Below, piece after piece: positions 37,104-45,512 of a stretch of DNA of 64,000 nucleotides. The notes under the pieces are model-generated. The model saw only the letters and a program-made list of their open reading frames with translations. It had not been told where the DNA came from and did no database searches. This stretch comes from Mariniflexile maritimum (GTDB lineage Bacteria > Bacteroidota > Bacteroidia > Flavobacteriales > Flavobacteriaceae). The position numbers were made by a program, and so were the translations under genes. Numbering within the stretch: position 1 is the stretch's first letter; each line of letters starts with the position of its first letter. The stretch covers positions 310,001 through 374,000 of the forward strand of contig NZ_WRPN01000003.1 of the NCBI RefSeq assembly GCF_009746565.1, given 5' to 3'.

Positions 37104-37724
37104 TTATTTTTTGGGAAATGCCTTTTTATTAAACACAATAAGCATGATAAACCCAGTGCTTATCGCCATATCGGCCAAGTTAAAAACGGGTTCAAAAAAA
37201 TTGAAACGCTTGCCACCACCAATAGGAAACCACGTAGGCAAATCGATTTCAAACAACGGAAAATAAAGCATATCAACCACGTGGCCATGTAAAATAGTAT
37301 CGTAGCCTCCTGCTTCGGGCATAAAGGTTGCTACTTGGTTATAACTATGGTCGAACAAAACACCGTAAAAAACCGAGTCGATAATATTGCCTAAAGCTCC
37401 TGCAAAAATAAGGGCAATGGCTACCAACAAAACCTTGGAGGCCTTATTTTTAGTGGCATCGTACAACCAATAGCCAATACCAAAAATGGCAACAATCCTG
37501 AAAACGGTTAAGGCTATTTTGGCATTCCTTTCAGAAATAAAAGACACAAAATCGCTGAGTTTTGTTCCCCATGCCATTCCTTCGTTTTCGATAAAATAAA
37601 TTTGAAACCAACTAAATACCTCGATGCTGTCCTGAAGCTTAAAGTGGGTCTTGATGTAAAACTTACTTATTTGGTCGATAAGCAAGATAATGACAATGAG
37701 AAAAATTGATTTTTTTAAGGACAT
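37104..37724 (-). CDS. lspA: Lipoprotein signal peptidase (SPase II)
   Basis: An inner-membrane aspartyl protease that removes signal peptides from prolipoproteins. It has 206 residues with four hydrophobic segments. Motifs are DQISKFYI near the N-terminus, NEGMAWG, and the catalytic Asp pair in GNIIDSVFYGVLFD and FNLADMAIS. It is slightly longer than E. coli LspA (164), with an insertion before the second Asp as is usual in Bacteroidota. It lies 69 bases downstream of the DksA-like gene, with a hairpin in between. Confidence 0.96.
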   Translation of the reverse strand: MSLKKSIFLIVIILLIDQISKFYIKTHFKLQDSIEVFSWFQIYFIENEGMAWGTKLSDFVSFISERNAKIALTVFRIVAIFGIGYWLYDATKNKASKVLLVAIALIFAGALGNIIDSVFYGVLFDHSYNQVATFMPEAGGYDTILHGHVVDMLYFPLFEIDLPTWFPIGGGKRFNFFEPVFNLADMAISTGFIMLIVFNKKAFPKK

Positions 37725-37748
37725 TATGCTATAATCTGTTAAAATAAA

Positions 37749-37771
37749 AAACGTCCCAAAATGAGACGTTT
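37749..37771 (-). terminator. Hairpin between dksA-like gene and lspA
   Basis: Stem AAACGTC/GACGTTT (37749-37755 with 37765-37771) followed on the minus strand by TTTTTTATTTT, 23 bases after the dksA-like stop and 25 before lspA. It looks like a terminator or attenuator. A perfect -7 box (TATATTTG on the minus strand, 37772-37779) lies directly before it, so an lspA transcript could begin at the hairpin. Confidence 0.6.
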
Positions 37772-37793
37772 CAAATATATCATTTAAAAATTA

Positions 37794-38177
37794 TTATTGC
37801 TGCATATTTTTGGCCTCAATGCTTAACGTAGCGTGGGGCACCAATTTTAGGCGTTCCTTGGCTATTAATTTCCCTGTAACCCTGCAAACGCCGTAGGTTT
37901 TGTTTTCTATACGGATTAAGGCGTTTTTTAAATCGCGAATAAACTTTTCTTGCCTAATGGCCAATTGCGAGTTCGATTCTTTGCTCATCACTTCACTGCC
38001 TTCATCAAAGGCCTTAAATGTGGGCGAGGTATCATCGGTACCATTATTGTGGTTGTTCATGTAGGCACTTTTAATAAGTTCCAAATCATGTTGTGCCTTC
38101 ACTATTTTGTCTTGTATTAGTTCTTTAAATTCCGCTAAATCTTTATCAGAATATCTTACGTTCAAATCTAAACTCAT
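37794..38177 (-). CDS. DksA/TraR family protein with degenerate zinc finger
   Basis: A 127-residue DksA/TraR-type protein expected to bind RNA polymerase through its secondary channel. A coiled-coil N-terminus (about 10-85) precedes the C-terminal finger region. In E. coli DksA four Cys bind zinc. Here only Cys98 remains (YGVCRVTGKLIAKERL), and HATLSIEAK stands where the second Cys pair would be. Such Cys-poor versions seem normal in Bacteroidota. It lies 4 bases after the ileS stop and is clearly co-transcribed with ileS. Confidence 0.88.
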   Translation of the reverse strand: MSLDLNVRYSDKDLAEFKELIQDKIVKAQHDLELIKSAYMNNHNNGTDDTSPTFKAFDEGSEVMSKESNSQLAIRQEKFIRDLKNALIRIENKTYGVCRVTGKLIAKERLKLVPHATLSIEAKNMQQ

Positions 38178-38181
38178 AATG

Positions 38182-41100
38182 TTAATGTTTTTGTATGAAT
38201 AACTTGGTATTTACATCATCAAAGACAATTTCTATACCACTTTCTAATTTTTCGATAATTTCCAAATCCTCGGTCAATGTTTCAGCCTTAATATACGACA
38301 TATTTGCGATTATGGCCGTATTAATCTGCACATCATTTTGTAATTTAACATCTATCCTATCGGTTACTTCAAACCCAGAGTCTTTACGCAGGTTTTGAAT
38401 ACGGTTTACAAGCTCGCGTGCAATGCCTTCCTTTCGCAATTCGTCGGTAATGGTTATATCCAGTGCAACGGTTAAACTGCCTTCATTGGCTACCAACCAA
38501 CCTTCAATATCTTGCGATGTAATTTCCACATCATCAAGGGCTAAAGTTAAATTTTTTCCGTTAACTTCAATATCCAAAACGCCATTTTGTTCTATTTTGT
38601 TAATATCTTCTGCTGAAAAGTTAGTAACTGCTCCAGCAATGGCTTTCATGTCTTTTCCAAAGCGTGGGCCTAGGGTTTTGAAATTAGGTTTTATCTGTTT
38701 TACCAAGATGTCTGAAGCTTCTTCCAAGAGCTCGATTTCCTTGATATTGACTTCGTGTTTTATTAAATCGGAAACCGCCAAAATCTCTTCTTTTTGCTGA
38801 GGATTGGCAATGGGAATCATGATTTTTTGAAGGGGTTGGCGCACTTTTATCTTTTCCTTGGCACGTAACGACAGCACTAACGATGAAATGGTTTGCGCCG
38901 CTTCCATTTTTCGCTCCAACGATTTATCCACCAACGCTTCATCAAATACCGGAAATTCAGCTAAATGCACACTTTCAAAGGTTTCTTTTTGGGTGGCCAA
39001 ATTCAAATCCAGATACAATCTATCCATAAAAAACGGAGCGATGGGCGCGCCCAATTTTGCAATGCTTACCATGCAGGTATAAAGGGTTTGGAACGCCGAA
39101 ATTTTATCTTGGCCGTACTCGCCTTTCCAGAAACGTCTTCGGCACAAACGCACATACCAGTTACTTAAATAATCTTGTGTAAAATCTGATATGGCCCGCG
39201 CCACTTTGGTAGGCTCGTAATCGGCATAAAACACATCTACTTTTTTAATCAATGTGTTCAGTTCCGAAAGGATCCAACGGTCTATTTCTGGGCGTTCTTG
39301 TATAGGAACATCCGCCTCTGCATAGGTAAAATTATCCAAATTGGCGTACAACTGAAAGAACGAATAGGTATTATAGAGCGTGCCGAAGAACTTGCGTTTT
39401 ACTTCCTCAATGCCTTCCAAATCAAACTTTAAATTATCCCACGGGTTTGCGTTGGCAATCATGTACCAACGGGTTGCATCGGCACCATAGGTTTTAAGGG
39501 TTTCAAATGGGTCGATGGCATTACCAAGGCGTTTCGACATTTTTTGACCGTTTTTATCCAACACCAAACCGTTGGATACCACGTTTTTATACGCCACCGA
39601 ATCGAAAACCATCGTTGCAATTGCGTGGAGCGTATAGAACCAACCACGGGTTTGATCGACGCCTTCGGCGATAAAATCGGCTGGATATGCTGTTCCTTTA
39701 TCAATTAAATTTTTGTTTTCAAATGGATAATGCCATTGTGCATAAGGCATTGCACCTGAATCGAACCAAACATCAATCAAATCGCTTTCGCGGAACATTT
39801 TCTGCCCACTTTTTGAAACCAAAACGATGGTGTCAACTATGTTTTTATGCAAATCTATTTTAGCATAATTTTCTTCGGAATTGTTGCCCACTTCAAAATC
39901 TGCAAAAATAGCTTTTGAAAGGACGCCCGCTGAAACGGCTTTTTGCATTTCAGCTTTTAGTTCTTCAACCGAACCAATGCAAATTTCCTCTTTCCCGTCT
40001 TCGGTTCTCCAAATGGGCAACGGAATGCCCCAATAGCGCGAACGCGACAAGTTCCAATCGTTGGCATTGGCCAACCAGTTTCCAAAACGCCCTGTACCAG
40101 TTGCCTTTGGCTTCCAGTTGATGGTTTCGTTCAATTCGAACATGCGTTCTTTCACATCGGTTATTTTTATAAACCAAGAATCTAAAGGGTAGTAAAGAAT
40201 CGGTTTATCGGTGCGCCAACAGTTTGGGTAGCTGTGTTTGTATTTTTCAACCTTGAAGGCTTTGTTCTCTTCTTTTAATTTGATGGCTATTTCAACATCT
40301 ACCGAACGCTCTGGCGCTTCACCTTCATTGTAGTATTCATTTTTTACATATTTACCAGCGAATTCGCCCATTTCTGCACGGAATTTCCCTTGTAAATCTA
40401 CCAAAGGCACTAAATTTCCATTTTCGTCTTTTACCAACATGGGAGGCACTTCGGGGGTTGCTTGTTTGGCAACCAAGGCATCATCGGCCCCAAAAGTTGG
40501 TGCGGTGTGTACAATGCCGGTACCATCTTCGGTAGTTACGAAATCGCCCGCAATAACCCTAAAGGCATTTTCAGGATTGTCATTCGGCAACGCATACTGT
40601 AATAATTGCTCATATTTGATGCCTACTAAATCTTTGCCAATACATTCACTAATAATTTTATACGGAATTTTCTTATCTTCCGGTTTGTAAGCGGCTAATG
40701 CTTCATCGGTATCAACCTGAATAAACCTTCCGGTAAATTGATATGCAACCAATTTTTTGGCTAAAACTACTTTAATGGGTTCAAACGTATATTGGTTAAA
40801 CGTTTCAACCAGCACATAGTCTATTTTTGGGCCAACGGTTAATGCCGTATTACTTGGCAGTGTCCAAGGCGTGGTGGTCCATGCTAAAAAGTGAATATCG
40901 CCTTCGTTTTGTAAAAAATCTGGAAGCGTGTTTTTAATGGCTTTAAACTGGGCCACAATTGTTGTATCCGTTACATCTTGATAGGTTCCCGGTTGGTTTA
41001 ATTCGTGCGAACTTAAACCCGTTCCTGCCTTTGGCGAATAGGGTTGTATCGTGTAACCTTTATAAATTAATTGCTTGTTGTAAATTTGTTTCAGCAACCA

Positions 41101-41586
41101 CCAAACCGATTCCATATATTTGGGCTCGTAGGTAATGTAGGGGTTTTCCATATCGACCCAATAACCCATTTTTTGGGTCAGGTCGTTCCAAACATCGGTG
41201 TAGCGCATCACGGCTTTTCGGCAGGCAGCGTTATAATCTTCCACCGAAATGGTTTTGCCAATATCTTCTTTGGTAATGCCCAATTCTTTTTCTACGCCCA
41301 GTTCAATAGGCAACCCATGGGTGTCCCAACCGGCCTTACGTTTTACTTGATAACCTTTCATGGTTTTGTAACGCGGAAAAATATCCTTAATGGCACGCGC
41401 TAATACGTGGTGCACACCGGGTAAACCGTTTGCGGAAGGTGGCCCTTCAAAAAACACAAAGGGTTGGTGGTTTTCTCGTGTAGAAACACTTTTTTCAAAT
41501 ATGTTGTTTTCTTGCCAATAGCCAAGGATTTCTTCGGCTACTTTTGGCAAGTCAAGACCTTTATATTCAGGGAATTTAGCACTCAT
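38182..41586 (-). CDS. ileS: Isoleucyl-tRNA synthetase (long, IleS2-like)
   Basis: Charges tRNA-Ile and edits mischarged valine. About 1134 residues, longer than E. coli IleS (938). The HIGH-type motif reads PPSANGLPGVHHVLARA, and the KMSKS motif is GQKMSKRLGN. The CP1 editing domain (about 200-400) includes TWTTTPWTLPSNTA. The length and the HIGH variant point to the eukaryote-like type 2 enzyme, a class generally less sensitive to mupirocin (inference). The frame is open to 41655. The ATG at 41586 (MSAKFPEYKGLDLPK) begins the conserved sequence, and the ATG at 41601 is an alternative. Confidence 0.95.
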   Translation of the reverse strand: MSAKFPEYKGLDLPKVAEEILGYWQENNIFEKSVSTRENHQPFVFFEGPPSANGLPGVHHVLARAIKDIFPRYKTMKGYQVKRKAGWDTHGLPIELGVEKELGITKEDIGKTISVEDYNAACRKAVMRYTDVWNDLTQKMGYWVDMENPYITYEPKYMESVWWLLKQIYNKQLIYKGYTIQPYSPKAGTGLSSHELNQPGTYQDVTDTTIVAQFKAIKNTLPDFLQNEGDIHFLAWTTTPWTLPSNTALTVGPKIDYVLVETFNQYTFEPIKVVLAKKLVAYQFTGRFIQVDTDEALAAYKPEDKKIPYKIISECIGKDLVGIKYEQLLQYALPNDNPENAFRVIAGDFVTTEDGTGIVHTAPTFGADDALVAKQATPEVPPMLVKDENGNLVPLVDLQGKFRAEMGEFAGKYVKNEYYNEGEAPERSVDVEIAIKLKEENKAFKVEKYKHSYPNCWRTDKPILYYPLDSWFIKITDVKERMFELNETINWKPKATGTGRFGNWLANANDWNLSRSRYWGIPLPIWRTEDGKEEICIGSVEELKAEMQKAVSAGVLSKAIFADFEVGNNSEENYAKIDLHKNIVDTIVLVSKSGQKMFRESDLIDVWFDSGAMPYAQWHYPFENKNLIDKGTAYPADFIAEGVDQTRGWFYTLHAIATMVFDSVAYKNVVSNGLVLDKNGQKMSKRLGNAIDPFETLKTYGADATRWYMIANANPWDNLKFDLEGIEEVKRKFFGTLYNTYSFFQLYANLDNFTYAEADVPIQERPEIDRWILSELNTLIKKVDVFYADYEPTKVARAISDFTQDYLSNWYVRLCRRRFWKGEYGQDKISAFQTLYTCMVSIAKLGAPIAPFFMDRLYLDLNLATQKETFESVHLAEFPVFDEALVDKSLERKMEAAQTISSLVLSLRAKEKIKVRQPLQKIMIPIANPQQKEEILAVSDLIKHEVNIKEIELLEEASDILVKQIKPNFKTLGPRFGKDMKAIAGAVTNFSAEDINKIEQNGVLDIEVNGKNLTLALDDVEITSQDIEGWLVANEGSLTVALDITITDELRKEGIARELVNRIQNLRKDSGFEVTDRIDVKLQNDVQINTAIIANMSYIKAETLTEDLEIIEKLESGIEIVFDDVNTKLFIQKH

Positions 41587-41683
41587 TGTATCAAATTTCA
41601 TTTCGAGGTGCGAAATTAAGGAATTTTGCCAAAATAGCATGGTGAAAATACCCAAAAAACGGTTTGAATGTTTCTAAAGGTAA

Positions 41684-42157
41684 TTATTCAAATGTATGGG
41701 CTTTTTTGAATGTTTTTTGAAAACGGTGCGCTTTCGCTAAAAGCAGTTTTTCTTCTTCAGGAGTAACGTGTTGCCTTGAAATCACTTTTTTGTTTTTGAT
41801 GACTATTTTTTTATCGGGCTCACCACTGGTTTCCGAATGAATGAAAATCAATTCATTATGTGAAAAATAATAGGTTTCGGTGATAGTTTTATCGGTTATT
41901 TCCACGTTTTTAATACGAAATAACGCATTGCTAGCCTCATCGAAAAGCACCGTATATTTAAAAGTTCCCACATCCTTAAAACCTTTTTTGTCGGTTAAGG
42001 CCCCTTCGGTAAGGGTTTCTTTTAACTGGTTGTTTGAATCAATTTCAGCTACTTTTTTTTCTGTTTCAGCAATCATGGTATCGGTATTAATCGCTGTTTT
42101 TGTAGCACAAGAAAATACGGTGAGCATTAAAAATATATAACTAAAGTAACGGGTCAT
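41684..42157 (-). CDS. Small hypothetical lipoprotein
   Basis: A 157-residue protein with a signal peptide and lipobox (TVFSC, Cys17). The rest is polar, with an AETEKKVAEIDSNNQLKETL helix and a beta-rich middle part. No known domain is recognised. It precedes ileS in the same direction with about 100 bases between, and follows a strong terminator, so it has its own transcript that may run into ileS. Function unknown. Confidence 0.7.
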   Translation of the reverse strand: MTRYFSYIFLMLTVFSCATKTAINTDTMIAETEKKVAEIDSNNQLKETLTEGALTDKKGFKDVGTFKYTVLFDEASNALFRIKNVEITDKTITETYYFSHNELIFIHSETSGEPDKKIVIKNKKVISRQHVTPEEEKLLLAKAHRFQKTFKKAHTFE

Positions 42158-42196
42158 AACTTGAAAATTTTATTGTTAAAAGGAAATTTAAGGCAT

Positions 42197-42230
42197 AAAA
42201 AATACCCAAACAACAATTTGGGTATTTTTT
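42197..42230. terminator. Perfect 14-bp terminator hairpin
   Basis: AAAAAATACCCAAA (42197-42210) pairs perfectly with TTTGGGTATTTTTT (42217-42230) around the loop CAACAA, 26 bases after the aldo/keto reductase stop. A and T tails make it work in both directions. Confidence 0.9.
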
Positions 42231-42255
42231 ATGAATTTAATAAGTCAACTTAAAG

Positions 42256-43296
42256 TTAGCATGCAGGATTGGGAATTTCAGCATGTACCGCATTAATTTG
42301 TTTTAATACCTCGTCGTTCAATGTTAGGTTAATGCTTCCAATGTTTTCCTTTAACTGCCCTAAACTGGTAGCGCCAATAATACTACTGGTTACAAAAGGC
42401 TGTTGGGTAACGAAGGCCAAACTCATTTGAGCCAAGTTCATGTTGTTTGCTTCGGCTATTTTTAGGTAGCGCTTTGTGGCTTCGGTAGATGGTTCGCTAC
42501 TATAACGCGCAAACCTTGGAAACAGTTTTAAACGGGCATTATCGGCCGCTGTGTCTTTGATGTATTTACCCGAAAGCACCCCAAAAGCCATGGGCGAATA
42601 GGCCAACAAACCCAAATTTTCGCGCATTGCTATTTCGGCCATATCGCCCTCAAAACCTCGGTTTATTAATGAATAGGCGTTTTGAATGGTTTTCATGCGC
42701 GGTAAACTATGGGCTTTTGATTCTTCCAAATAACGCATGGCACCCCAAGCCTTTTCGTTGGACATGCCTATATGGCGAATTTTGCCCAATTTAATTTGTG
42801 CTTCCAACGCATGCAGCACGTTGTTAAAATTATCTTCCCAAGCATCATTGGGGTTGTGCTTGTAATCGCGCACCCCAAAAGTATTGGTTTCGCGTTCTGG
42901 CCAATGTATTTGGTATAGGTCTATATAATCGGTTTGCAAACGCTTTAATTCGGCATTTACAGCTTCCTCAACAGAACTTGGGGTAATGCCCGAGGTTCTT
43001 ATATGCGCAGTGTAATCGCTGGGGCGACCCACTATTTTACTTGCCAACACAACCGTATCGCGATGACCCGTTTTTTTTAACCAGGAGCCAATAATTTTAC
43101 TGGTGGCACCTTGGGTTTCTGGACTTGCGGGCACGGGATACATTTCGGCGGTATCGATAAAGTTAACGCCTTGTTCCAGTGCATAATCGAGTTGCGCATG
43201 CCCTTCGGCCTCGGTGTTTTGGTTGCCCCAGGTCATGGTGCCAAGGCATATTTTACTTATTTTTATATTAGTGTGCGGTAGGGTTGTGTATTTCAT
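42256..43296 (-). CDS. Aldo/keto reductase (Tas-like)
   Basis: An NADP(H)-dependent oxidoreductase with a TIM-barrel fold, 346 residues, the same length as E. coli Tas. The catalytic tetrad is visible: Asp-Tyr in FIDTAEMYPVPA, Lys in VLASKIVG and His in YQIHWPER. The insertion QGATSKIIGSWLKK is typical of Tas/YajO types. The coenzyme-binding C-terminal part ends with SIIGATSLGQLKENI. The substrate is not predictable. It forms a single-gene unit between two hairpins. Confidence 0.93.
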   Translation of the reverse strand: MKYTTLPHTNIKISKICLGTMTWGNQNTEAEGHAQLDYALEQGVNFIDTAEMYPVPASPETQGATSKIIGSWLKKTGHRDTVVLASKIVGRPSDYTAHIRTSGITPSSVEEAVNAELKRLQTDYIDLYQIHWPERETNTFGVRDYKHNPNDAWEDNFNNVLHALEAQIKLGKIRHIGMSNEKAWGAMRYLEESKAHSLPRMKTIQNAYSLINRGFEGDMAEIAMRENLGLLAYSPMAFGVLSGKYIKDTAADNARLKLFPRFARYSSEPSTEATKRYLKIAEANNMNLAQMSLAFVTQQPFVTSSIIGATSLGQLKENIGSINLTLNDEVLKQINAVHAEIPNPAC

Positions 43297-43362
43297 TTTA
43301 GGTTTTTAGATAGATTCTTTTTAGATTTTTAGACTTCTTAGAAAGCAGGGTCCAAATATAAA

Positions 43363-43395
43363 AAACCTTTCAGTTGCAAATGAACCGAAAGGTTT
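43363..43395. terminator. Hairpin upstream of the aldo/keto reductase gene
   Basis: AAACCTTTC (43363-43371) pairs with GAAAGGTTT (43387-43395), with a 3-bp inner extension. It could end the transcript of the OmpA lipoprotein gene, though it lies about 130 bases downstream of its stop, beyond the inverted-repeat element. Confidence 0.6.
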
Positions 43396-43410
43396 AAAAC
43401 TGTGTTAAGA

Positions 43411-43522
43411 ATTGTAATTACGAGGAATGAAGCAATCTGCTTAATCTCTAAACAAAACACGATAGACGTTCAATTTAAAAGATTGCTTCGCTTTTTTCCG
43501 AATGTAAAAGTTCGCAATGACG
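43411..43522. repeat. Inverted-repeat (MITE-like) element between two genes
   Basis: Inner arms GAAGCAATCT (43429-43438) and AGATTGCTTC (43480-43489) are perfect complements. The outer ends (TGTAATTACGAGG near 43413-43425 and TTCGCAATGACG at 43511-43522) are related as inverted copies of a CGTCATTGCGA-type sequence. Elements with ends of this type (CATTGCGAGG...GAAGCAATCT) occur in many copies in other bacterial genomes. The element fills most of the 232-base gap after the OmpA lipoprotein gene. Confidence 0.65.
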
Positions 43523-43528
43523 CGGTTT

Positions 43529-44488
43529 TCAATTATCATTTAACAACCTAGAAAGCTCGTCCAACTTGGGCGTTAAAATAACTTCGATGCGCCTGTTTTT
43601 GGCTTTGCCTTCGGGGGTATCGTTGGTGGCAATGGGGGCAAACTCCCCACGACCTGCGGCCGTTAAATTTTCTGGATTGATGGCAGCGTTCTCTCTTAAA
43701 ATAGCGACGATTGCCGTGGCACGCTTTGTTGACAGGTCCCAATTGCTGGTTATCGCACCATTGGGTTGGTAGGGTACGTTATCGGTATGGCCTTCAATTA
43801 AAACGGCAATATCAGGGTTGGTGGCTAAAACGGTGCCTAATTGTTGTACGGCCCTGCGCCCTTCGTTGCCTACCGCCCAACTGCCGGAGCTGAATAACAA
43901 TTTGTTTTCCATGGACACATATACCTTGCCGTTGCGTTGCTCGACCGTTAAGCCTTTCCCCTCAAAATCGGTTAAGGCTCTGGAAATGGCATCTTTTAAG
44001 GCGGTCATGGCGGCATCTTTATCGGCAATCACTTGTTCCAGTTCGGCCACCCGGTTTGAACGGTCTGCCAACTCTTGTTTTAGTTTATCCAAGCGTAGGT
44101 TTTCGGCGGCCAAAGCTTGTTCCTTTGCTTCCAATTCAGCCAATAATTCCCTGTTTTTTTGGGAATTGGCGGTAATAGCAGCAGAACTGTTTTTTTCCAA
44201 CGCATCATACGATGCTTTTAGCGCATCTACATTTGCTTTGGCAGCATCATAATCGCCTTGCAATTTATCGCGTTGCGCTACGGCTTCCTTGTAAGATGCT
44301 TGAAGTTGTTTTAATTGGGTTTCGGCTGCGTTTTTTGAATACAGCAAATCGTCATTTTCATTAGCAAGTTTTCTGTTTTCTTGTTTTAAATTAGCATATT
44401 TAGCTTCTAATTCTTTGTAAATCTTTGGAGAAACGCAGGAAGAGGCAAGCACCAATGATAAGGCAACTAATGAAATTCTTTTTTTCAT
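43529..44488 (-). CDS. OmpA-family lipoprotein with coiled coil
   Basis: A 319-residue lipoprotein (lipobox SSC, Cys18). A long coiled coil (about 25-165, with repeated ELEAK, LKQLQ and AELEQ heptads) precedes an OmpA/MotB-like peptidoglycan-binding domain (about 185-305). The domain carries LIEGHTDNVPYQP, NWDLSTKRATAIVAIL and the terminal NRRIEVILTP. The lipid anchor in the outer membrane, the spacer and the peptidoglycan domain make it a structural linker of the cell envelope. Its gene follows exodeoxyribonuclease III with 26 bases between. Confidence 0.9.
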   Translation of the reverse strand: MKKRISLVALSLVLASSCVSPKIYKELEAKYANLKQENRKLANENDDLLYSKNAAETQLKQLQASYKEAVAQRDKLQGDYDAAKANVDALKASYDALEKNSSAAITANSQKNRELLAELEAKEQALAAENLRLDKLKQELADRSNRVAELEQVIADKDAAMTALKDAISRALTDFEGKGLTVEQRNGKVYVSMENKLLFSSGSWAVGNEGRRAVQQLGTVLATNPDIAVLIEGHTDNVPYQPNGAITSNWDLSTKRATAIVAILRENAAINPENLTAAGRGEFAPIATNDTPEGKAKNRRIEVILTPKLDELSRLLNDN

Positions 44489-44514
44489 TTTAAAAAATTA
44501 TTTTAGGGTTTGTG

Positions 44515-45279
44515 TTAATTTTCTATTTCCAATAATATGGGGCAATGGTCGCTGTGCACTGCATCCGATAGTATAACGGCTCTTTTTATTTTTTCTTGTA
44601 TGGGTTTTGAAACCATGGCGTAATCTAACCGCCAACCTTTGTTATTGGCCCGTGCATTGGCGCGGTAACTCCACCATGTATAGTTGTCTGGCTCTTTGTT
44701 TAGATGCCTGAACGAATCGATAAATCCATTATTAATGAACCCGCCAATCCATTTGCGCTCTGAAGGCAAAAATCCGGAAACATTACTCAGCCCTTTGGGG
44801 TTGTGAATATCAATTTCCTCATGGCAAATGTTATAATCGCCACAGATGATTAAATTAGGTATCTCGATTTTTAAGTTATTTATATACTCTTGAAACAGAT
44901 CCATGTACTCGAATTTATGGTCCAAACGTGCATCGTTGGTGCCTGATGGCAAATAGAGACTCATTATAGAAACGCCATCAAAATCGGCACGCAGGTTACG
45001 GCCTTCAAAATCCATCGAGGCAATGCCTGTGCCATATTCTACATGGTTGGGTTCGGTTTTGCTTAAAATGGCAACACCGCTGTAGCCTTTTTTTTGGGCA
45101 CTGAACCAATAATTGTACTTGTAGCCTGCTTCAACAAAAACATCTAAATCCAATTGTTCCTTTAGCGCTTTGATTTCCTGTAAACAGATAACATCGGGAT
45201 TGGCACTTTTTAACCACTCGACAAAGCCTTTGGCCATGGCTGCCCTGATGCCGTTTACGTTGTATGAGATTATTTTCAT
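44515..45279 (-). CDS. xth: Exodeoxyribonuclease III
   Basis: A 3'-5' exonuclease and AP endonuclease of base-excision repair. At 254 residues it is of normal length (E. coli XthA 268). The metal- and DNA-binding motifs are MKIISYNVNGIRA, CLQEIKA (Glu), ICGDYNICH (Asp, Asn), WWSYRANARANNKGWRLDY and the terminal SDHCPI (Asp-His). It has no signal peptide. It is the first gene of a two-gene unit with the OmpA lipoprotein. Confidence 0.97.
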   Translation of the reverse strand: MKIISYNVNGIRAAMAKGFVEWLKSANPDVICLQEIKALKEQLDLDVFVEAGYKYNYWFSAQKKGYSGVAILSKTEPNHVEYGTGIASMDFEGRNLRADFDGVSIMSLYLPSGTNDARLDHKFEYMDLFQEYINNLKIEIPNLIICGDYNICHEEIDIHNPKGLSNVSGFLPSERKWIGGFINNGFIDSFRHLNKEPDNYTWWSYRANARANNKGWRLDYAMVSKPIQEKIKRAVILSDAVHSDHCPILLEIEN

Positions 45280-45512
45280 TACTCTTACTAAACCTCTCTA
45301 GTAGAAAGGGCTTTTTTTATAATTAATAAAATTTAGAATCAATTTTTATATTGAAACATCTTAAATTCTTGAAGATTTTATTTTTTAAAATTGAAAACCT
45401 ATCAAATTTCAGCTAAAATAAATAATGCGTTACTTTTACACTATTATTTTACAGCACATTTAACAAAAACCAGTAACAAAATATTTTAAACGATTTGCAG
45501 TTTAAGTATCTA

